Source of the DNA: an uncultured Frankiales bacterium
GTDB taxonomy: Bacteria; Actinomycetota; Actinomycetes; Mycobacteriales; SCTD01
NCBI GenBank assembly: GCA_946479905.1
Contig: CAMLIA010000177.1
Span: forward strand, 1 to 8,950
Reading direction: 5' to 3'
DNA: 8,950 nt
The number at the start of each line of letters is the position of its first letter. The first letter of the stretch is position 1. Under the pieces are notes generated by a model that saw only the letters and a list, made by a program, of their open reading frames with translations, did no database searches and was not told the origin of the DNA. A program made the translations under genes and the position numbers. Below are positions 6,107-8,950 of this stretch, in pieces.

Positions 6107-6610
6107 ATGGAGATCACCCTGGTACGCGGCGACATCACGGTGCAGCAGGTCGACGCGATCGTGTCGGCGGCCAACGTCGGGCTGCTGGGAGGCGGCGGCG
6201 TCGACGGCGCCATCCACGCGGCGGCCGGCCCGAGGTTGCTCGAGGCGTGCCGCCCGCTGGCGCCGTGCCCGGCCGGGTCGGCGGTGGTGACGCCGGCGTT
6301 CGACCTGGCGCCGGTGCGGTGGGTGATCCACGCGGTCGGGCCGATCTACTCCGGCCCGGAGGACGCGGCGACCCTCGCGAGCGCCTACACCTCCGCGCTG
6401 GCCCGGGCCGACGAGGTCGGGGCGCGCTCGGTGGCGTTCCCGTCCATCTCGACCGGGGTCTACGGGTACCCCGCGGACGAGGCGTCCCGGATCTCCGTGG
6501 CAGCCCTGCGCGCTGCGGACACGGCGGTCGAGCAGGTGCTGCTCGTGGCCTTCAGCCGCGGCATGGCGGCCCGGTGGGAAGAGGCCCTGCTCGAGGGCCT
6601 CGAGGGCTAG
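6107..6610 (+). CDS. Macrodomain protein, probable O-acetyl-ADP-ribose deacetylase (YmdB/MacroD-like)
   Basis: A 167-residue single macrodomain filling the whole protein. It starts [20 protein letters not shown] (residues 3-22); the ADP-ribose site follows with Asn23, the [14 protein letters not shown] loop (Asp33), [11 protein letters not shown] (57-67), WVIHAVGP (72-79) and the phosphate loop [12 protein letters not shown] (111-122). Asn23 and Asp33 keep the spacing of the catalytic Asn/Asp of E. coli YmdB, so hydrolysis of O-acetyl-ADP-ribose or removal of ADP-ribose from protein acidic residues is predicted. The first Asn of the usual NAAN motif is Ser20 here. ATG 6107 is chosen because it begins exactly at the domain; a longer frame upstream is a shadow of the aldo/keto reductase. 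No strong SD is visible. The last residues, LEGLEG, come from a tandem 9-bp repeat. It converges on the small membrane protein gene and shares its stop. Confidence 0.92.
   Translation: MEITLVRGDITVQQVDAIVSAANVGLLGGGGVDGAIHAAAGPRLLEACRPLAPCPAGSAVVTPAFDLAPVRWVIHAVGPIYSGPEDAATLASAYTSALARADEVGARSVAFPSISTGVYGYPADEASRISVAALRAADTAVEQVLLVAFSRGMAARWEEALLEGLEG
6581..6601. terminator. Perfect 8-bp hairpin at the 3' end of the macrodomain gene
   Basis: GAGGCCCT (6581-6588) and AGGGCCTC (6594-6601) are perfect inverted repeats separated by five bases. The structure ends 6 bases before the macrodomain stop codon at 6608-6610. It is G+C-rich and has no U-run, so it is a candidate U-less terminator or transcript-end stabiliser, on either strand. 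It overlaps coding sequence. Confidence 0.4.
6590..6607. repeat. Tandem 9-bp duplication CTCGAGGGC x2
   Basis: CTCGAGGGC at 6590-6598 is repeated exactly at 6599-6607. It encodes the terminal LEGLEG of the macrodomain protein. The repeat unit also creates the right arm of the adjacent hairpin and an odd palindrome (6590-6604). Confidence 0.75.
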
Positions 6611-6975
6611 GAGCGGATCCGCTCGGGCAGCGGGTCACCCTCGCCGAAGAACAGCCGCGTGGTCGGCAGGGCCAGGATCACCAGGGCGACGGCACTGCCC
6701 GCCGAGGCGTTGTTGTGCACCCACACGGCGGTGACCAGCGCGCTCGAGGCGGCCACCACCAGCGACCACCAGGCCAGCCGGGTCGGCAGGGTCATGACGC
6801 GAGCGGACACCAGCAGGGCGACGGCGCAGGTCATGAGCACCCAGGCGTTCGTGGCGCCGCGGACGAGCTCGCTCACCCCGATGACGATCAGCGCCCACGC
6901 GCACAGCGCGGAGTAGGCGGAGAGGGCTCGCAACGGCAGCGGCATGCCGTCGAGGCTGAGCAGCAGGCGCTTCAT
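6607..6975 (-). CDS. Small four-helix integral membrane protein, function unknown
   Basis: A 122-residue protein from ATG 6975. It begins with a basic, amphipathic [19 protein letters not shown] and then has four hydrophobic segments, approximately 19-37, 43-61, 68-86 and 94-110, separated by short loops with few charges (ELVRG, LPTR, HNNAS). The C-terminal tail [14 protein letters not shown] is polar. I recognise no named family or catalytic motif; it resembles the many small actinobacterial membrane proteins annotated as hypothetical. An AGGA SD-like sequence lies about 10 bases upstream. The long open frame continuing upstream to 7656 is a shadow of the GH2 gene. It lies 83 bp downstream of the GH2 gene on the same strand. 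Its TAG stop shares the CTAG at 6607-6610 with the convergent macrodomain gene. Confidence 0.75.
   Translation of the reverse strand: MKRLLLSLDGMPLPLRALSAYSALCAWALIVIGVSELVRGATNAWVLMTCAVALLVSARVMTLPTRLAWWSLVVAASSALVTAVWVHNNASAGSAVALVILALPTTRLFFGEGDPLPERIRS
6611..6624. terminator. Perfect 14-bp palindrome at the convergent junction
   Basis: GAGCGGATCCGCTC is fully self-complementary. It lies immediately after the macrodomain stop and inside the last codons of the minus-strand membrane-protein gene. It could fold as a 5-bp stem with a GATC loop. With the hairpin at 6581-6601 it brackets the shared stop, which suggests bidirectional transcript ending; a protein-binding site is the alternative. 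Confidence 0.4.
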
Positions 6976-7044
6976 GCGCTGGTCGTCCTTCGGTTGGTCT
7001 GGGTACGACCACGCTATCGCCGTTCGGGTGCTTTCGCGCAGTTG

Positions 7045-7056
7045 GTCACAGGTGAC
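7045..7056. promoter_or_regulatory. Small inverted repeat GTCAC-N2-GTGAC between the GH2 and membrane-protein genes
   Basis: GTCACAGGTGAC has perfect 5-bp arms around two unpaired bases and starts two bases downstream of the GH2 stop on the minus strand. It could be an operator for the membrane-protein gene 70 bp further on, or a weak hairpin after the GH2 gene. The rest of the 83-bp gap (6976-7044) shows no clear promoter. Confidence 0.3.
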
Positions 7057-7058
7057 GT

Positions 7059-8936
7059 TCAGGACAGCGCCCACGAGGCCGTCGCGCCGGCCAGCTCGGC
7101 GGTGACGCGCCCCACCTGCGGCTCCCCGAACCGGAAGGCGTAGGACGCGTCCACGAACCTGCCCAGCAGCCCCTCGACGTCGGCCGTCCACGCCCCTTGC
7201 GGCGGCACCTCGAGCGGGACGGCCAGCTCCTCCAGCACCGTCCCGGCGGGGTGGAAGAGCGCGACCTGCAGGGTGCCCGCCCACGGGGTGGGCCGGTCGT
7301 TGGCGGCGTGCAGGGCGAGGCCGTCCAGCCCCTCGTCGGTGAACCAGACCGCCCGGGGGGCGAGGATGCGCTGCAGGTTCGCGTACGCAGCCTTGGGGGT
7401 GCCGTCGGACTCCAGCACGCCCCACCCGTGGCCAGGCTGCAGGTCGCGCAGCCACAGCACCAGGCCGCCGCGGTTCGGTGACGCCTCCCGGCGCCAGTCC
7501 CCGAAGACGTGCTCCATCAGCTCGCCGACGACGAGCTCGCGCGGGCGGCCCAGGGCCGTGGCGTAGTGGTCGACGACGTCGGCGAAGTCCCAGGACGACC
7601 CGTTGTCCTGCGGCACGAAGTCGCCGGTCGTGGACGGGACGGCGAAGGCCAGGCACTCGGAGGCGAACCGCACCGCCGACGTCCGCACGTCCGACAGCGG
7701 GCGGCGGTAGCCCCCCACCCCGAACCAGTGGGCGATGCCCTCACCCACCCGGAAGGGGAGCGCGCCGCCGACCGGCGAGTTGCCGACCCAGATCGCCTGG
7801 TCGCCGACGGCCTCGGGCGCCCGCTGCACGAGGAAGTCGGTCTGCCACAGCGTCGGGTCGAGCCCGAGCATGGCCACCTGCTGGGCGGTCTCGCTGCCGC
7901 CGCACACCACGGCCAGCGACGGGTGACCGCCGGCGACCTCGAGCAGGTCGGCGAGCTCCTCGTCGAGGCCGAGCAGGTCGTGGGGGACGTCGAGGTTCGC
8001 GAGCGCGAGGTCGTGCCAGACCAGCACGCCCAGCTCGTCGCAGGCTGCGAAGAACTCCTCCGACTCGTAGGTCGCGGTGCCCGGCACCCGGAGCATGTTC
8101 ATGCCGGCCTCGGCGGCCAGCCGGACGGTCGCGCGCGGGTCCTCGGGCACGCCGGCCAGCAGCCCGGGCGGCGTCCAGACCGCACCGCGCGCCCAGGTGC
8201 GTACCCCGTTGACGACGAGGTCCAGCGAGGTCGGGTCGGCGTTGTGCAGGGAGCGGAACCCCACCCGCGCGACCACCTCTCCCGCGACGGTGACGTCGTG
8301 CAGGACGGGCTCGCCGTGGGTGTGCGGCCACCAGAGGTCGACGTCCGGGATCCGGAGCTCCCCGACGCCGGTCACCCCGGCGCAGCTCAGCTCGAGGTCG
8401 GAAGTGGAGGTCAGCACGCCCGTCGTCCGGTCCAGGCGGGTGCGCAGCCCGAGGACGGGTCGGGCGGCCTCGAGAGTGACCGGCCGCCACGGGCCGACGA
8501 CCGGGGGACCAGGCGCGATGCCGGGGCAGCGACCGAGCAGCATCGTGCGGACCAGGCGGAGGTTGCCGTCCTCGACCAGCCGGGTGCGCCAGCGCGCCCG
8601 GGGCGGCTTGTCGGCGGGGAGTGCGGCGCTGAGCGGCAGGCAGCGGATCTCGACGACGGACCCGGTCCGGACGTCGACCGGCAGCCGGTGCCGCGCGAAC
8701 ATCGAGGAGCAGCGCAGCGCGACCTCGCCGTCGACCAGCACCTCGTACGCCGTGGCGACCCCACCGAGGACCAGCACCGGGTCCGTGGGCACCTGCACGA
8801 CCGTGGTGCGGAACACCCAGGTCCGCTCGTCGAGGTCGTCGGTGCGGAAGGCCTGCGAGACCGTGCCCGGCACGACCACGGGCGTCACGGTGCCGTCGTC
8901 GGCGATCAGCTCCCACGGCCCCAGCACGCCGCCCAT
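7059..8936 (-). CDS. Glycoside hydrolase family 2 protein, beta-mannosidase-like, compact and with atypical active-site motifs
   Basis: 625 residues with the GH2 domain order. The jelly-roll sugar-binding domain (about 1-160) has GPWEL, VPGTV (22-26) and GPWRPVTLE (148-156). The immunoglobulin-like domain (about 160-240) has LWWPHTHGEPVLHDVTV (201-217) and VGFRSL. The TIM barrel (about 240-530) has NGVRTWARGAVWTP (243-256), AAEAGMNMLRVPGTATYESE (274-293) and FFAACDELGVLVWHDLALAN (295-314). A beta-sandwich follows. The likely acid/base is Glu349 in VVCGGSET and the likely nucleophile is Glu427 in RFASECLAF; usual beta-mannosidase motifs are closer to CGNNE and SEFG. The loop RVPGTATYE replaces the common RVWGGGxYE. 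It is much shorter than typical 800-plus-residue beta-mannosidases. There is no signal peptide, so it is presumably cytosolic. ATG 8936 fits the domain start, but the frame stays open to the window edge. Substrate is uncertain. Confidence 0.85.
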   Translation of the reverse strand: MGGVLGPWELIADDGTVTPVVVPGTVSQAFRTDDLDERTWVFRTTVVQVPTDPVLVLGGVATAYEVLVDGEVALRCSSMFARHRLPVDVRTGSVVEIRCLPLSAALPADKPPRARWRTRLVEDGNLRLVRTMLLGRCPGIAPGPPVVGPWRPVTLEAARPVLGLRTRLDRTTGVLTSTSDLELSCAGVTGVGELRIPDVDLWWPHTHGEPVLHDVTVAGEVVARVGFRSLHNADPTSLDLVVNGVRTWARGAVWTPPGLLAGVPEDPRATVRLAAEAGMNMLRVPGTATYESEEFFAACDELGVLVWHDLALANLDVPHDLLGLDEELADLLEVAGGHPSLAVVCGGSETAQQVAMLGLDPTLWQTDFLVQRAPEAVGDQAIWVGNSPVGGALPFRVGEGIAHWFGVGGYRRPLSDVRTSAVRFASECLAFAVPSTTGDFVPQDNGSSWDFADVVDHYATALGRPRELVVGELMEHVFGDWRREASPNRGGLVLWLRDLQPGHGWGVLESDGTPKAAYANLQRILAPRAVWFTDEGLDGLALHAANDRPTPWAGTLQVALFHPAGTVLEELAVPLEVPPQGAWTADVEGLLGRFVDASYAFRFGEPQVGRVTAELAGATASWALS

Positions 8937-8950
8937 CCTGCCGTGCCCCG

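Noticed and set aside
6107..6975. Macrodomain plus small membrane protein as a toxin-antitoxin or anti-phage module
   Set aside because: The genes are convergent rather than cotranscribed, the macrodomain looks like an ordinary deacetylase, and no ADP-ribosyltransferase or effector is visible.
5059..7143. 694-codon plus-strand open frame, the longest in the window
   Set aside because: It runs antisense to nadE and the aldo/keto reductase and out of phase through the macrodomain gene; it has no family motifs and is a G+C-rich shadow.

Overview
The window is G+C-rich on both strands, densely packed and free of mobile elements. It looks like chromosomal housekeeping DNA from a high-GC actinobacterium. 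Two genes support this: one for the C-terminus of an F420H2:NADP oxidoreductase (coenzyme F420 chemistry) and one for a mycothiol-dependent maleylpyruvate-isomerase-family enzyme (mycothiol is the actinobacterial thiol). GTG starts are also frequent. I cannot name the genus from sequence alone. No tRNA, rRNA, CRISPR array or insertion sequence was seen.

Layout, left to right. The 3' end of npdG (plus, 1-198) is followed closely by a cytosolic 'helical backbone metal receptor' (cobalamin-binding-like) gene whose start is problematic. That gene converges on, and overlaps by 29 bp, a minus-strand operon read right to left: panB (pantothenate synthesis), then mmcQ/yjbR, then a YdeI/OmdA-family gene. 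The last two overlap at ATGA, and a long imperfect hairpin separates panB from mmcQ. Divergent from panB is the mycothiol-dependent isomerase-family gene (plus), across a 128-bp intergenic region that carries a perfect 16-bp palindrome. A minus-strand pair then follows: an aldo/keto reductase resembling E. coli pyridoxal reductase PdxI, and 10 bp downstream of it glutamine-dependent NAD+ synthetase nadE. Divergent from these is a macrodomain (ADP-ribose-processing) gene. It converges, through a shared CTAG stop and a pair of hairpins, on a small four-helix membrane protein gene. The window ends with a cytosolic glycoside hydrolase family 2 (beta-mannosidase-like) protein that has altered active-site motifs, on the minus strand upstream of the membrane protein gene.

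Functionally the middle of the window is a cofactor neighbourhood: CoA precursor (PanB), NAD (NadE), possibly vitamin B6 (PdxI-like AKR), F420/NADPH exchange (NpdG), a possible corrinoid/metal binder, and a macrodomain that acts on NAD-derived ADP-ribose compounds. This grouping is an inference from gene identities and adjacency. Nothing in the window amounts to a clearly new multi-gene system. The most interesting items are the atypical GH2 enzyme, the panB-mmcQ hairpin that may cover a ribosome-binding site, the palindrome upstream of panB, the hairpin pair at the macrodomain/membrane-protein junction and the missing normal start of the helical-backbone gene.
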